From Candidatus Korobacter versatilis (GTDB lineage: Bacteria > Acidobacteriota > Terriglobia > Terriglobales > Acidobacteriaceae), in the NCBI GenBank assembly GCA_016185395.1, contig JACPNR010000001.1:1-58275 (forward strand): a stretch of DNA of 58,275 nucleotides, given 5' to 3'. Each line of letters opens with the position of its first letter. The first letter of the stretch is position 1. Under the pieces are notes generated by a model. That model was not told the origin of the DNA. It made no database searches and saw nothing but the letters and a program-made list of their open reading frames with translations. Of this stretch, positions 1 to 8,115 are shown piece by piece. Position numbers and translations under genes: made by a program.

Positions 1-1004
1 CGTGCCGCGTCCGGCGTATTAAATATGTAGTGGCAATATATGTTGCAATAACCCTTATCGACCACGGTGCGGTTAATCGTGAAGCCGGTGTTCATGTACC
101 CAAACCTAGCAAGATATGCGTCGAAGCCCGCCTGAAATTCTGAGGGAGGCGTAACTTTTCCATTACAAGTGATTGACCCACCGTACGTGAACTTGCAGCC
201 CTGACTCGTGACGTAGAAGATCCAGTCCACACCCGCAGAATAGGCTTGCTCCGCGGAACTCGGAGCATAATTCGGGTTGTAGTACGAGAAACCAGAGCTG
301 CTGCACGACGCGTCCCAGGGAGCGCAGCCTCCCCAGCCTCCTCCACCACCCGAGGGGCCATCCTGGTTAGCCAGCAGGCATGCCGCCTTCTGCTCGATGG
401 TGTTGGCGCTATCGCAGGTTTGCATGCCGGTCGGGTCGCTCAAGTTAATGGGATCTCCCGCAGTATAAGCGTAGCGGCCGAGCGTCTGCGGATCGCCGAT
501 GCTTCCCGCGAGCGGATCTGCGGTCAGGAATCGTCCCAGCCGTGGAATGAAGGAGCGCGCGTTGGCGTAGTCGAGCTGGGATTCGCCGTCGCGCTCGTAG
601 GTGGTGAACTTCTGCCGCGAGGCGGCGCCGGTCTCGTACCAGGTCTCGCCGTAGGGGAAGTGGCCGAAGGTGCGAGTGACGCTGCCGCCGGCGTCGGTCT
701 CGAGGCGGGCGGAGAGGTGGTCCATGTGGCGGTAGGCCGGCGTGCCGCTGGAGTCGAGCGTGGCGAGCAGCGAGGCGCCGGCGTAGATGTATTCCTGCGA
801 GAGCGCGGGCGTCGAGCCCGTGTACTCGGCGATGACCTTGAAGCCGGAGAAGATGTAGGTTGTGATATCGGAGGCAACGGTCTTCTGGATGCGCAGGCCG
901 TCGGGGCCATAAACGTAGGTCGCGGCGCCGGAGTTGTAATTCACGAGGCGGTTCTCGGCGTCGTAGGCGAATGCGTTCGTGCCGTCCGAGGTCATGTTGC
1001 CGGG
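1..1004 (-). pseudogene. RHS repeat-associated core protein, 5'-truncated, runs off left edge
   Basis: Reading leftward from about 1004, the translation matches the RHS/YD-repeat core: GNMTSDGTNAFAYDAENRL, then a YGPDGLRIQKT-like repeat, the DHLSARLETDAGG segment, and the diagnostic RFLTADPL ... GRYAYTAGDPINLSDPTG core motif at about 395-545. After the core comes a variable tail that leaves the window, so the C-terminus is not seen. Homology begins abruptly at GN just upstream of an in-frame ATG (993-995). Sequence further upstream is low-information and has no RHS repeats. RHS proteins normally have hundreds to thousands of residues before the core, so this is a 3' fragment, likely a displaced RHS tip or a pseudogene. 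The RHS identity is secure. Whether it is expressed is unknown. Confidence 0.8.
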
Positions 1005-1228
1005 GATTCTAGCGCGCTCCGGTCGCCGCCGCGACCTGCGCGCCAGCCTTCGGCAGAGTGGAGGCCCGCTGCGCTCGCGCTGTTCCGGCGCGGCTGGAAG
1101 CTGTGTCCTCCGAAAGAACAGCCGAGCCGGTTAGCGGGAAATCGGGAGAAAGAGGGGCTTGACAGGATTTTCTGCGGAGATTCTGCCTCCCAGACGAGCA
1201 ACACCGGCTCGTCTGGGGCACCCCCTTT
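1005..1228. other. Gene-free stretch with a palindrome
   Basis: No convincing ORF. It contains a 10-bp perfect inverted repeat around 1192-1220 (CCAGACGAGC ... GCTCGTCTGG), similar in layout to the other GAGC/GCTC palindromes in this window. It separates the truncated RHS fragment from the next small gene. Confidence 0.5.
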
Positions 1229-1588
1229 TTACTTGGGCCACCCGCCGTCTTTGTGGAGATCGAGGACCCAGTTCACACTATTTCTGACCGCGCTGTTCAT
1301 CGCCTCAACCTCTTCGCAATTGGAGTGCAGGGTCGGGTAGCCGTGGTTCAGGTCAAGCCAGGCGGGGTTGAAGTTGACGACAAAGTTGCCGTCCTCGTTT
1401 GTTCCGTACTGTTCCTCAGCCAGATCCTTCTTCGCCATTCGCTCAAGCATAGGATCAGGGTGGATGTTGACACTCAGCCGCGAGCGGGTGACTTCGTCAT
1501 GCAAAACTCGTATCTGCATGGTGACGACAACGACAGAATAAGGCCGGTCTTCGTCCACCTGCGTGGTGTTAGCGTTTCTTCCGCGCAT
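1229..1588 (-). CDS. Hypothetical protein, 119 aa
   Basis: I do not recognise a family. The start at 1588 is chosen because a good ribosome site (AGGAGA) lies about 6 nt upstream on the minus strand. The longer upstream reading frame is only read-through of a degraded transposase. The protein is soluble, has no signal peptide, starts MRGRNANTTQVDED, and contains VVVVTMQIRVLHDEVT and a C-terminal acidic/aromatic region (NFNPAWLDLNHGYPTL, then SVNWVLDLHKDGGWPK). It sits in an accessory zone between an RHS fragment and a RAYT remnant and may itself have been brought in. No function is proposed. Confidence 0.6.
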   Translation of the reverse strand: MRGRNANTTQVDEDRPYSVVVVTMQIRVLHDEVTRSRLSVNIHPDPMLERMAKKDLAEEQYGTNEDGNFVVNFNPAWLDLNHGYPTLHSNCEEVEAMNSAVRNSVNWVLDLHKDGGWPK

Positions 1589-1655
1589 GGTCTCTCCTAC
1601 TCTCCTTTTGCTACTGTTCGAGTCAGCGACGCAGTCTGGGGGCGGGTGGCGCACC

Positions 1656-1890
1656 CTACGTTTCACCATCGTTTCCTCCGCCACACTGTGGCTGGGAGGC
1701 AGGGTTCTGCTTCCTGCCCTCGATCCCGAACCCTTCATTGACGCGGACCGGGCCCGGTTCTCCGACAGCATAGTGCCGGTAGCTGCTGCAACGCCAGTCT
1801 TCGGCTTATCCACCAGTCCGCGTTCGACCGGATTGCGATGCATGGAGCGGAGCTTCGCGGTCAGCTTCCTTTCTCCCCACAGTTTAGTGA
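1656..1890 (-). pseudogene. REP-associated tyrosine transposase (RAYT/Y1_Tnp) 3' remnant, frameshifted
   Basis: The minus-strand translation gives KLTAKLRSMHRNPVERGLVDKP. After a one-base deletion near 1799 the next frame continues DWRCSSYRHYAVGEPGPV, ending at a TAG (1656-1658). This is the typical C-terminal part of IS200-like REP-associated transposases (KLRYMHRNPVKRGLVEKPEDW-SSY). The N-terminal HUH half is missing. It is flanked by REP-like palindromes (1970-2040), consistent with a decayed RAYT locus. A complete paralogue of another subgroup is at 16664-17152. Confidence 0.7.
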
Positions 1891-1904
1891 CGCAGTCGGG
1901 GGAG

Positions 1905-2140
1905 ATTCTCGCTCCCACCCGAGCCCGCTGCGGCGGGCAGCCACAGTTTCGGTGTGCCACCCGCCATCACGGGGCCCGCGGCTAAAGCCGGGATTCTAGA
2001 CTCACGGATACCCCCGCCTGGAAGGCGGGGGCTTCTACGGTTGTTGTGGCAGTCTGGTGGTGGCTGGCGGGCGGGAGTGCCCGGCTCCACACGATCCCGG
2101 CTTCCCCGCCGCGGGCGAGGTCGCCGGCGGCCACCCCAAT
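1905..2140. repeat. Cluster of REP-like palindromes
   Basis: Several short palindromes follow each other in the gene-free stretch left of the next gene. One is a CCCACCCGAGC half-site at about 1914. The GGCTAAAGCC core lies near 1979. CCCCCGCCTGGAAGGCGGGGG is a near-perfect hairpin at about 2011-2031, and there is a GCCGGCGG element at about 2110-2135. The same cores recur at 7430, 16490, 16650, 17140, 19508, 20128 and 27005, so they are dispersed repeats rather than gene-specific terminators. Confidence 0.6.
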
Positions 2141-2196
2141 CGAAAGATGGGAAGACAGTTGGTGGTCGACCGTATCCACACGGCCCTGGGTCCGGG

Positions 2197-2640
2197 CTAC
2201 TTCAGCGGTTCCGATTCGGCGGTGGCGGGGGCGTCCGCCTGGACGCGGATGGCGCCGCTGGAATCCATGTAGAAGGCGCGGCGGGTGGGAGCGAACTGCT
2301 TGGGCGTGAGCGTGACGGAGAACGAGTCTTTGCCGCCGTGGTATCCGACCACGTAGTCGCCGCGGTCGGGGCGGGCCATGCGCTTGGTGAAGGAGCGTCC
2401 GCCGCCGGTGAGGGCCATGAGCGAGGCGGCGTAGCGGTTCATCTTTTTCTTGTACTCGCGCTGGTTGTAGAAGAGCGTCTTCATGTAGGCGATGGAGTTG
2501 GCCTCGGACTGCGAGAGCGCGTGGTCGTCGGGCGACTTGGGGGTGTAGGGCGGAGGGGCGGTCTGGGCGCAGGCGGCGGCCGCAACCGCCAGGAACGTTA
2601 GGGCTACGACCATCCGTTGCAGCGTTCTGTGTGCGCTCAT
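2197..2640 (-). CDS. Exported hypothetical protein, minor-pilin-like periplasmic domain, 147 aa
   Basis: Start ATG at 2640 has a GGGAGGGA ribosome site. Residues 1-27 form a signal peptide (basic start, LTFLAVAAAACAQ). The mature part carries SEANSIAYMKTLFYNQREYKKKMNRYAASL, then GGKDSFSVTLTPKQFAPTRRAFYMDSSGAIR. The motif of a helix followed by a strand pattern ending in F-Y-x-D-x-x-G-x-I-R resembles the C-terminal domain of acidobacterial type IV minor pilins, but the N-terminal pilin helix is replaced by a normal signal peptide. Function unknown. It is divergently transcribed from the LuxR-type regulator gene. Confidence 0.7.
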   Translation of the reverse strand: MSAHRTLQRMVVALTFLAVAAAACAQTAPPPYTPKSPDDHALSQSEANSIAYMKTLFYNQREYKKKMNRYAASLMALTGGGRSFTKRMARPDRGDYVVGYHGGKDSFSVTLTPKQFAPTRRAFYMDSSGAIRVQADAPATAESEPLK

Positions 2641-2695
2641 CTGTAGTCCCTCCCTGCGGCCGTGTCTGCCTCCGCCAAACCCGCGGCGGCAAGAT

Positions 2696-2733
2696 GCCGC
2701 CGCGCCAGCCGGCGAGACGCCGGCGCTCCTATG
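2696..2733. repeat. REP-like palindrome, GCCGGCG-AGA-CGCCGGC
   Basis: A perfect hairpin GCCGGCGAGACGCCGGC, followed by GCT, sits in the divergent promoter region. The same 20-nt element occurs at about 20127-20146 ahead of metK. It is one of the dispersed extragenic palindrome families in this window. Confidence 0.65.
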
Positions 2734-2849
2734 TGACCTTAGATGCTGGCCCACGGGACAGTGCCCAAATGGACCTCCGAGCCTTTGCGCCCGGAGCGAA
2801 TGAGGATATGCTACGCGCTGCCCCCGAAGGAACAGACCGAGAAAATCTT

Positions 2850-3509
2850 ATGAAACCGGCCCCAGCCAAGAAACCCCGCATCCGCATCGCCGTGCTGGAA
2901 AGCGACCCGCTACGGTTCGTGGGCTTCCGCGCCCTGTTCGACGCGGAGCCCGATCTGGAGCCGATGGCGGCGACCATCGCCGACCTGGCGAACAACAAAG
3001 ACGTGGAACTGGTGCTGCTCGGCAGCCGCAACGGCCAGAACCTGTTCGACGTGATGGCCAGCCTGAAGGCGGCGCGGCCGGACCTGCGCATCATCGTGAC
3101 GGGCTCGGGCGCCGATGACGAGACCATCCTGAAAGCGGTGGCCGCGGGCGCGAAGGGCTACGTGGAAGAAGGCGCGAGCCCGGCCGAGTTCGTGATGGCC
3201 ATCCGCATCGTGCACCAGGGCTCGGTGTGGGCGCCGCGGCGCGTGCTCTCGCTCTTCATCGAGCGCGTGAGTTCTTCGCCGGGCCGCATCTTCCCAGCGG
3301 GCCGCGTGAGCTTTACCGACCGTGAGAAGCAGGTGCTCGAGCTGCTGGTCGCGGGCCGGTCGAACAAAGAGATCGGTGCGGCGCTGGGCATCGAGGAGCG
3401 CACGGTGAAGGCGCACGTGGCCAAGCTGATGCGCAAGGTCGGGGTGCAGAACCGCATCGCGCTGTCGGTCCACGCCATCACGCACCAGCTCGTTACCAGC
3501 GCCAGGTAA
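2850..3509 (+). CDS. LuxR/NarL-type regulator with degenerate receiver domain, 219 aa
   Basis: The N-terminal half (about residues 10-125) has the fold pattern of a response-regulator receiver, but the key positions are changed. The acidic pocket reads LESDPL. The phospho-acceptor position in VELVLLGSRNGQ is Gly instead of Asp, and the conserved Lys in the GYVEEGAS segment is Glu. The C-terminus is a complete LuxR helix-turn-helix (FTDREKQVLELLVAGRSNKEIGAALG, then ERTVKAHVAKLMRKVG). It should bind DNA but cannot be controlled by ordinary Asp phosphorylation. The start is uncertain: ATG 2850 has a poor ribosome site, and an in-frame ATG at 2808 preceded by GAGGAT would add 14 residues. Confidence 0.85.
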   Translation: MKPAPAKKPRIRIAVLESDPLRFVGFRALFDAEPDLEPMAATIADLANNKDVELVLLGSRNGQNLFDVMASLKAARPDLRIIVTGSGADDETILKAVAAGAKGYVEEGASPAEFVMAIRIVHQGSVWAPRRVLSLFIERVSSSPGRIFPAGRVSFTDREKQVLELLVAGRSNKEIGAALGIEERTVKAHVAKLMRKVGVQNRIALSVHAITHQLVTSAR

Positions 3510-3933
3510 TCATTACCAGCGAGTAACGATTACCAAAGTGCATGTCCCGCCTCGCGGCTGGTACATGTCTTCGGTGACGTTGCGGGGACCGGAGGCGAGG
3601 TCCATACTCGCTTCACCTACCACAGAACCTGGGAGACAGGGGCTGGAACAGCACGAGGGTCGCTGCTTCCGGCCCCTTTCATTTATTCGAGGGTCGCCGC
3701 AACGCTACTCGGCTCCCGCTTCGCGTTCGCCTCGGCTGCGTCGCCCCTCGCGCTCTGCTCGCGCTGTACGGCGCTCGCTCCGCGCTCACCCGGCTTACGC
3801 GAGGGCCGCCGCAACGGCTGGCGTCTCTAGCTACTAGCTTCTAGCCACTAGCTACTAGCTCTTGGCTTTGGCTCTTAGCTCCTCGCTCTTCGCTTCTCGC
3901 CGACCTGCTGCCATCCCTGATACTCTTTGTTTC
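3510..3933. other. 424-bp gene-free region with internal repeats
   Basis: No ORF is credible here. The left end has a dyad TAATCATTAC ... GTAACGATTA just after the upstream stop. The middle is a GC-rich segment with two imperfect copies of GAGGGTCGCCGCAACG (about 3692 and 3801). The right end (3825-3902) is a run of variants of CTAGCTACTAGCTT grading into CTCGCTCTTCGCTT, one of the word-like repeats. A -10-like TACTCT at 3921 precedes the next gene. Confidence 0.5.
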
Positions 3934-4662
3934 ATGAAGAGAATCTTTGCTGCACTCATCCTGCTGAGCGTGCCGGGGTTGGCGACGGACCGGGCGAAGG
4001 TTGTGGACCGCATGAACGAGGCGGCGACGGTGATCGAAGAGATCATGGCGGCGCCGGACAAAGGCATTCCGGAAGAGATCTTCGGCGGGGCGAAGTGCGT
4101 GGCCGTGGTGCCCTCGCTGCTGAAGGGCGGCTTCGTGGTCGGCGCTTCGTACGGCAAGGGCGTCGCGACGTGCCGCACGCCCTCGGGCTGGACGGCGCCG
4201 GCGCTGTTCCGCATGGAAGGCGGCAGCTTCGGGCTGCAGATCGGCGGCGAAGCGGTGGACCTGATCATGGTCATCATGAATGACCAGGGCATGGAGCGGC
4301 TGCTCTCGAGCAAGTTCAAGCTGGGCGCGGACGCCTCCGCGGCGGCGGGCCCAGTGGGCCGCCATGCGGACGCCACGACCGATTGGAAGCTGCGCGCGCA
4401 GGTGCTCACCTACTCGCGCAGCCGCGGCGCGTTCGCCGGCATCACGGTGAACGGCTCGACCATCCGGCAGGACAAGGACGACACGCGCGCGTTCTACGGA
4501 CGCATGGTGCGCTTCCGCACGTCGCTGACCGGCGCGGTGCAGGTGCCGGCGGACGCGGAGAAGTTCGTCGCGACGGTCGGGAAGTACGCGGGCGGCGGCG
4601 TGATGCAGCCGACGGCGCCGGCCAAGCCCGCGGCGGGGACAACGACGGAAGAGAAGAAATAA
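3934..4662 (+). CDS. SYLF/YSC84-domain lipid-binding protein, exported, 242 aa
   Basis: A short signal peptide (MKRIFAALILLSVPGLA) is followed by the SYLF domain. Visible blocks are AKCVAVVPSLLKGGFVVGASYGKGVATCR, then WTAPALFRMEGGSFGLQIGGEAVDLIMVIMN and a KLGADASAAAGPVGRHADA block. These are the conserved segments of the Ysc84 family, which binds membranes/phosphoinositides in eukaryotes and whose bacterial role is poorly defined. The C-terminus is an Ala/Pro/Lys tail. ATG 3934 lies 7 nt after a -10-like TACTCT with no ribosome site, so translation may be leaderless. It is followed by a word-like hairpin and the convergent cytochrome gene. Confidence 0.88.
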   Translation: MKRIFAALILLSVPGLATDRAKVVDRMNEAATVIEEIMAAPDKGIPEEIFGGAKCVAVVPSLLKGGFVVGASYGKGVATCRTPSGWTAPALFRMEGGSFGLQIGGEAVDLIMVIMNDQGMERLLSSKFKLGADASAAAGPVGRHADATTDWKLRAQVLTYSRSRGAFAGITVNGSTIRQDKDDTRAFYGRMVRFRTSLTGAVQVPADAEKFVATVGKYAGGGVMQPTAPAKPAAGTTTEEKK

Positions 4663-4741
4663 GGCTGCAGTCTTCAGTCTTCAGGAACTCGGCCTGAAGG
4701 GTTTGGCTGACGACGGAAGACTGACGTCTGACGACTGGTTC
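4663..4741. repeat. Word-like quasi-palindrome between convergent genes
   Basis: Variants of CAGTCTTCAGTCTTCAG on the left arm face GACGGAAGACTGACGTCTGACGACTG on the right, giving an imperfect hairpin built of near-tandem 8-9 nt words. Its position between two stop codons fits a bidirectional terminator. Confidence 0.6.
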
Positions 4742-5326
4742 CTAATCCTTGTGCGGTGGCGTTCCCGGCGTATGCGTGTGCGGCTTCTTCTCACCGGTCG
4801 CGGCCCCGCCCTTCCGCATCATCTGCATCCCTTCGTGTTCTTCCGCTTGTTCTTTGAAGATGGCGGGGGCTCCGAGCGACCCGGCGGCGGGAAGGTTGCG
4901 GATGTACCAGACCATCTTCCACATCTCGTCGTCGTCGAGGATGCCTTTCCATCCCGGCATGCCGCTCGGGCCGATGCCGTTCTCAATGATCCACTTCAAC
5001 TGGCCGTCGGTGTAACCCTGCACGTCGGTCGAGCCGAGGTCGGCGACGGGCGGGTCCATCTTGTTGGCGAAGGGGACGCCGGTGTTGTGGCCGTCTAGCC
5101 CGTGGCAGACCTGGCAGCGGCGCTGGAAGTGTTCCGCGCCTTGCTTGATGGCGGCGGCTGACTTCGGGATGGGATTCTTCACGTCTCTGCCGCCGATGGT
5201 CACGTTCTGCTTGATCTCTTTCATCACGCCGCCTTGGAGGGAGCCGGGCGTGCCGGCTTTGCAGGCCGCGAGGAGGGAGAGAATGGCGAGCGAGAAAAGT
5301 GCCGTGAAGACTGCGGACCGCTGCAT
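4742..5326 (-). CDS. Monohaem c-type cytochrome lipoprotein, 194 aa
   Basis: The start at 5326 has AAAGGAA 7 nt upstream. The in-frame ATG 24 nt earlier lacks a clear site. A lipoprotein signal ends at LLAAC (Cys about residue 21), so the mature protein should be lipid-anchored in the cell envelope. Haem attachment is CQVCH, and the distal Met ligand is probably in GPSGMPGWKG. The layout matches the cytochrome cbb3/alcohol dehydrogenase-type class I cytochrome c domain (YTDGQLKWIIENGI, then DDEMWKMVWYIRNLP). A His/Pro-rich tail (HTHTPGTPPHKD) may bind metal. It likely acts as a small electron carrier. The redox partner is not in the window. Confidence 0.88.
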   Translation of the reverse strand: MQRSAVFTALFSLAILSLLAACKAGTPGSLQGGVMKEIKQNVTIGGRDVKNPIPKSAAAIKQGAEHFQRRCQVCHGLDGHNTGVPFANKMDPPVADLGSTDVQGYTDGQLKWIIENGIGPSGMPGWKGILDDDEMWKMVWYIRNLPAAGSLGAPAIFKEQAEEHEGMQMMRKGGAATGEKKPHTHTPGTPPHKD

Positions 5327-5470
5327 CGTGTGTTCCTTTCGGATGAGCATCTTCTTGCCGGTGCGTTGCGCCGGGGACCGCTACGGAAGCAGATGCGGCG
5401 TGCACCGCCGCCGTGCTTTGCGGCCCGCGTTTTGCGGCCGGCTCGCCGCGGACCGTACAATCAGCCATTC

Positions 5471-6370
5471 ATGCGCCATCGTCTGGAGTACGCGCCGGTC
5501 AGGGCCTTGGTTTGGCTGATCGGAGCGCTGCCGCGCGGCGTCGCCCGGTTCGCTGGGATTGTACTCGCGCGCCTCGTCTACCTGCTGCACGGGCGGCTGC
5601 GGCGGGTGGGCATGCGCAACCTGGAGATGGCCTTCCCGGAGAAAGCGCGGGCGGAGCGGAAGCGCATCCTGCGCGGGGTGTTCGACGGCTTGGGGCGGCA
5701 GCTCGCCGAATTCTGCCGCTTCCCGAAATACACCGCCGGGAACGTGGGCGAGGTCGCCGTCTACGACGGGTTCGAGCATTTCGAGGCGGCGCGGTTGCGG
5801 GGGAAAGGCGTCCTCTTCCTGACGGCGCACCTGGGCGGCTGGGAGATCGGCTCGTTCGCGCACTCGCTCTACGGCAACCCGCTGCGCATCGTCGTGCGTC
5901 CGCTGGACAATCCGTATCTCGACGCGTTCGTGGACCGCTACCGCACGCTGCACGGCAACACCACCTTCGGCAAGCAGGACTTCGCGCGCGGCTTGCTGGC
6001 GGCGATGAAGGCGGGCGAGACGGTCGGTATCCTGATGGACCAGAACATGACGCCGCCGGCGGGGGTGTTCGTGGATTTCTTCGGCCAGCCGGCGTGCACG
6101 GCGAGCGGCCTGGCGCGCGTGGCGGCGCACACCGGCGGCGCCGTCGTGCCGGGGTTCACCATCTGGGATGACACGCTGCGCAAGTACCGCATCCGCTTCG
6201 AGCCGGCCATCGAACTGACGCGTACCGGCGATGAAGGGACGGACGCGGTTGCCAACACGGCGAAGTTCACCAAAGTCATCGAGGAGTTCGCGCGGCGGTA
6301 TCCGGAACAGTGGTTGTGGGTGCACCGGCGGTGGAAGACGCGGCCGGAAGGCGCGGCGTCCCTCTATTGA
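5471..6370 (+). CDS. Lipid A-type acyltransferase (LpxL/HtrB family), 299 aa
   Basis: This is a member of the bacterial lipid A biosynthesis acyltransferase family, which adds a secondary acyl chain to lipid A at the inner membrane. The HX4E catalytic motif is visible as HLGGWE (about residue 120). Other family blocks are GMRNLEMAFPEK, ILMDQNMTPPAGVFVDFFG and the C-terminal WLWVHRRWKTRP. There is a hydrophobic N-terminal anchor. The next gene, lpxD, lies 53 bp downstream and supports a lipid A role. The start at 5471 is preceded by TACAAT at 5456-5461, so the leader is very short or absent. Confidence 0.9.
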   Translation: MRHRLEYAPVRALVWLIGALPRGVARFAGIVLARLVYLLHGRLRRVGMRNLEMAFPEKARAERKRILRGVFDGLGRQLAEFCRFPKYTAGNVGEVAVYDGFEHFEAARLRGKGVLFLTAHLGGWEIGSFAHSLYGNPLRIVVRPLDNPYLDAFVDRYRTLHGNTTFGKQDFARGLLAAMKAGETVGILMDQNMTPPAGVFVDFFGQPACTASGLARVAAHTGGAVVPGFTIWDDTLRKYRIRFEPAIELTRTGDEGTDAVANTAKFTKVIEEFARRYPEQWLWVHRRWKTRPEGAASLY

Positions 6371-6423
6371 ACCAGCTCGACTGCAACGTCTCTACGGGAC
6401 CGGGGAGTAACATACACAGGCCC

Positions 6424-7428
6424 ATGTCGAAGACCCTGGCAGAGATCGCGAAGCATACCGGCGCGCGCGTGGTGGGTGATCCCAACGTGCGGGTGGAGAG
6501 CGTGGCCAGCCTGCACTCCGCGGGGCCGCGCGACATCGTGTTCGTGGAAGACGACGTGCTGCTCGCGGCGGCGGTGGATTCGCGCGCGGCCGCCGTGATC
6601 GCGGGGGAGTTTGCCGGGACGTCGCTCGTGGCCAAGCCGCTGCTCGTCCACAAGCAGCCGCGGCTGCTGTTCGCGCGCGTGGCGGCGCTGCTGCGGCCGG
6701 ATGCCAAGCTGACCGGCGGAGTGAATCCGAAAGCCGACGTGCATCCTTCGGCGAAGCTGGGCAAGCTGGTGCGCATTGACGCGCGCGCGGTGATCGAGGC
6801 CGACGCCGTCATCGGCGACGGCTCGCGCGTGGGCGCGTTCGCGGTCATCGGACAGGGCGTGAAGCTGGGCAAGGACTGCGAGATCGGGCCGCACGTCACG
6901 GTTTACTCCGGCACGTCCCTCGGCGACCGCGTGGTGGTGCAGGCCGGCACGGTGCTGGGCAGCATGGGATTCGGGTACGTCCGCGATGACGCGACCGGAA
7001 GATACGAACAGTTTCCGCAGATGGGGCGGCTCGAGATCGCGGACGACGTGGAGATCGGCGCGAACTGCACCGTCGACCGCGGCGCGCTCGACGCGACCGT
7101 GATCGCGCGCGGGGTGAAGCTCGACAACATGGTGCACATCGGCCACAACGTGCGCCTCGGCGAGAACGTGGTGATCGCGGCGCAGAGCGGCGTCTCGGGC
7201 AGCTCGGTGATCGAGCACGACGTGATCGTCGGCGGGCAGGTGGGCATCGCCGACCATGTGACCATCGAGACGGGCGCGATCCTGGGCGCGCAGACGGGCG
7301 TGCCGAGCAAGAAGATCATCCGCGGCAAGGGCGTGATCTTCTGGGGGACGCCGGCGCGTCCCATCAAAGAGCATTTGCGCGAACTGGCGGCGATGGCGCG
7401 TCTGGCGAAGAGCAGCGATAAGGGATAG
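6424..7428 (+). CDS. lpxD: UDP-3-O-acylglucosamine N-acyltransferase
   Basis: LpxD adds the N-linked hydroxyacyl chain to UDP-3-O-acylglucosamine, the third step of lipid A synthesis in the cytoplasm. The N-terminal uridine-binding domain (about residues 1-100) is followed by a left-handed beta helix of hexapeptide repeats. The catalytic His is in DNMVHIGHNVRLGENVVIAAQ. The C-terminus (ELAAMARL) is the usual helical tail, and the 334-aa length is typical. It is downstream of the lipid A-type acyltransferase and likely cotranscribed with it. Confidence 0.96.
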   Translation: MSKTLAEIAKHTGARVVGDPNVRVESVASLHSAGPRDIVFVEDDVLLAAAVDSRAAAVIAGEFAGTSLVAKPLLVHKQPRLLFARVAALLRPDAKLTGGVNPKADVHPSAKLGKLVRIDARAVIEADAVIGDGSRVGAFAVIGQGVKLGKDCEIGPHVTVYSGTSLGDRVVVQAGTVLGSMGFGYVRDDATGRYEQFPQMGRLEIADDVEIGANCTVDRGALDATVIARGVKLDNMVHIGHNVRLGENVVIAAQSGVSGSSVIEHDVIVGGQVGIADHVTIETGAILGAQTGVPSKKIIRGKGVIFWGTPARPIKEHLRELAAMARLAKSSDKG

Positions 7429-7429
7429 C

Positions 7430-7461
7430 GAACCGCCGGCGGGGTCGCCGGCGGCCACCCA
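7430..7461. repeat. REP-like palindrome CCGCCGGCG-GGGT-CGCCGGCGG
   Basis: A perfect 9-bp stem immediately after lpxD, followed by the CCACCCAAAT tail that is also seen near 2130. It may act as an RNA hairpin at the end of the lpxD transcript. Confidence 0.6.
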
Positions 7462-7497
7462 AATCTTTGTTCCTTCCATTATTCTTCACTTCTCCGT

Positions 7498-8115
7498 ATG
7501 AGCACGGTCGTCATCGGCGGGCATTCGCGCAACGTGGGGAAGACGAGCGTGGTCGCGGGGCTGATCGCGGCGCTGCGCGAGTTCGACTGGACGGCGGTGA
7601 AGATCACGCAGTTCGGGCACGGCGTGTGCTCCGTCAACGGCGAGTCGTGCGCGTGCGCGACGGACGAGCACATGTGGTCGGTGTCCGAAGAGAGAGACGC
7701 GGCCAGCGGGAAAGATACGGCGCGCTATCTTGCCGCCGGCGCGAAGCGGTCGCTGTGGGTGCGGACGAAGCAAGGCCGCCTCGCGGAAGCCATGCCCGAC
7801 CTGCGGCGCGAGCTGGTGGGCGCGGTCAACGTGATCATCGAATCGAACTCCGTGCTGCGCTTCCTGCGTCCGGAGCTTTATCTGACGGTGCTCGACCCGA
7901 GCACCGCCGACTTCAAGGAGAGTTCGCGCGAGTTCCTCGACCGCGCCGACGCGGTGCTGCTGCACGCGGGGGATGGGGCTGCTCGTAACGCTGCGCAGTG
8001 GGAGCGCGTCTCGCTGAAGCCGGTGGCGGAGCGCCCGGTGTTCCGCATCGTCCCGCCGGAGTACGTGACGGCGGAGGTGGTGGAGTTCGTGCGGCGGAGA
8101 CTGGCGCCGGGCTAA
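7498..8115 (+). CDS. P-loop NTPase, MobB-like, 205 aa
   Basis: Walker A is at the extreme N-terminus (GGHSRNVGKT). The domain arrangement resembles MobB/dethiobiotin-synthase-type P-loop proteins: VVIGGHSRNVGKTSVVAGLIAAL, then a WTAVKITQ strand and NVIIESNSVLRFLRPELYLTVLDP. A Cys-rich turn (CSVNGESCACATDE) could bind metal. MobB proteins bind GTP and assist molybdenum cofactor guanylation, but no mo-cofactor genes are nearby, so the substrate is unknown. The stop codon overlaps the stop of the convergent DehI-like gene (8112-8115). Confidence 0.75.
   Translation: MSTVVIGGHSRNVGKTSVVAGLIAALREFDWTAVKITQFGHGVCSVNGESCACATDEHMWSVSEERDAASGKDTARYLAAGAKRSLWVRTKQGRLAEAMPDLRRELVGAVNVIIESNSVLRFLRPELYLTVLDPSTADFKESSREFLDRADAVLLHAGDGAARNAAQWERVSLKPVAERPVFRIVPPEYVTAEVVEFVRRRLAPG

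Noticed and set aside
524..910. A 128-codon minus-strand frame in the left region
   Set aside because: Frame-shifted shadow of the RHS core, Ser/Pro/Arg-rich with no motif.
8112..8115. Overlapping stop codons CTAA of convergent genes as a special signal
   Set aside because: Such one-to-four base overlaps are common for tightly packed convergent genes. No extra structure is seen.
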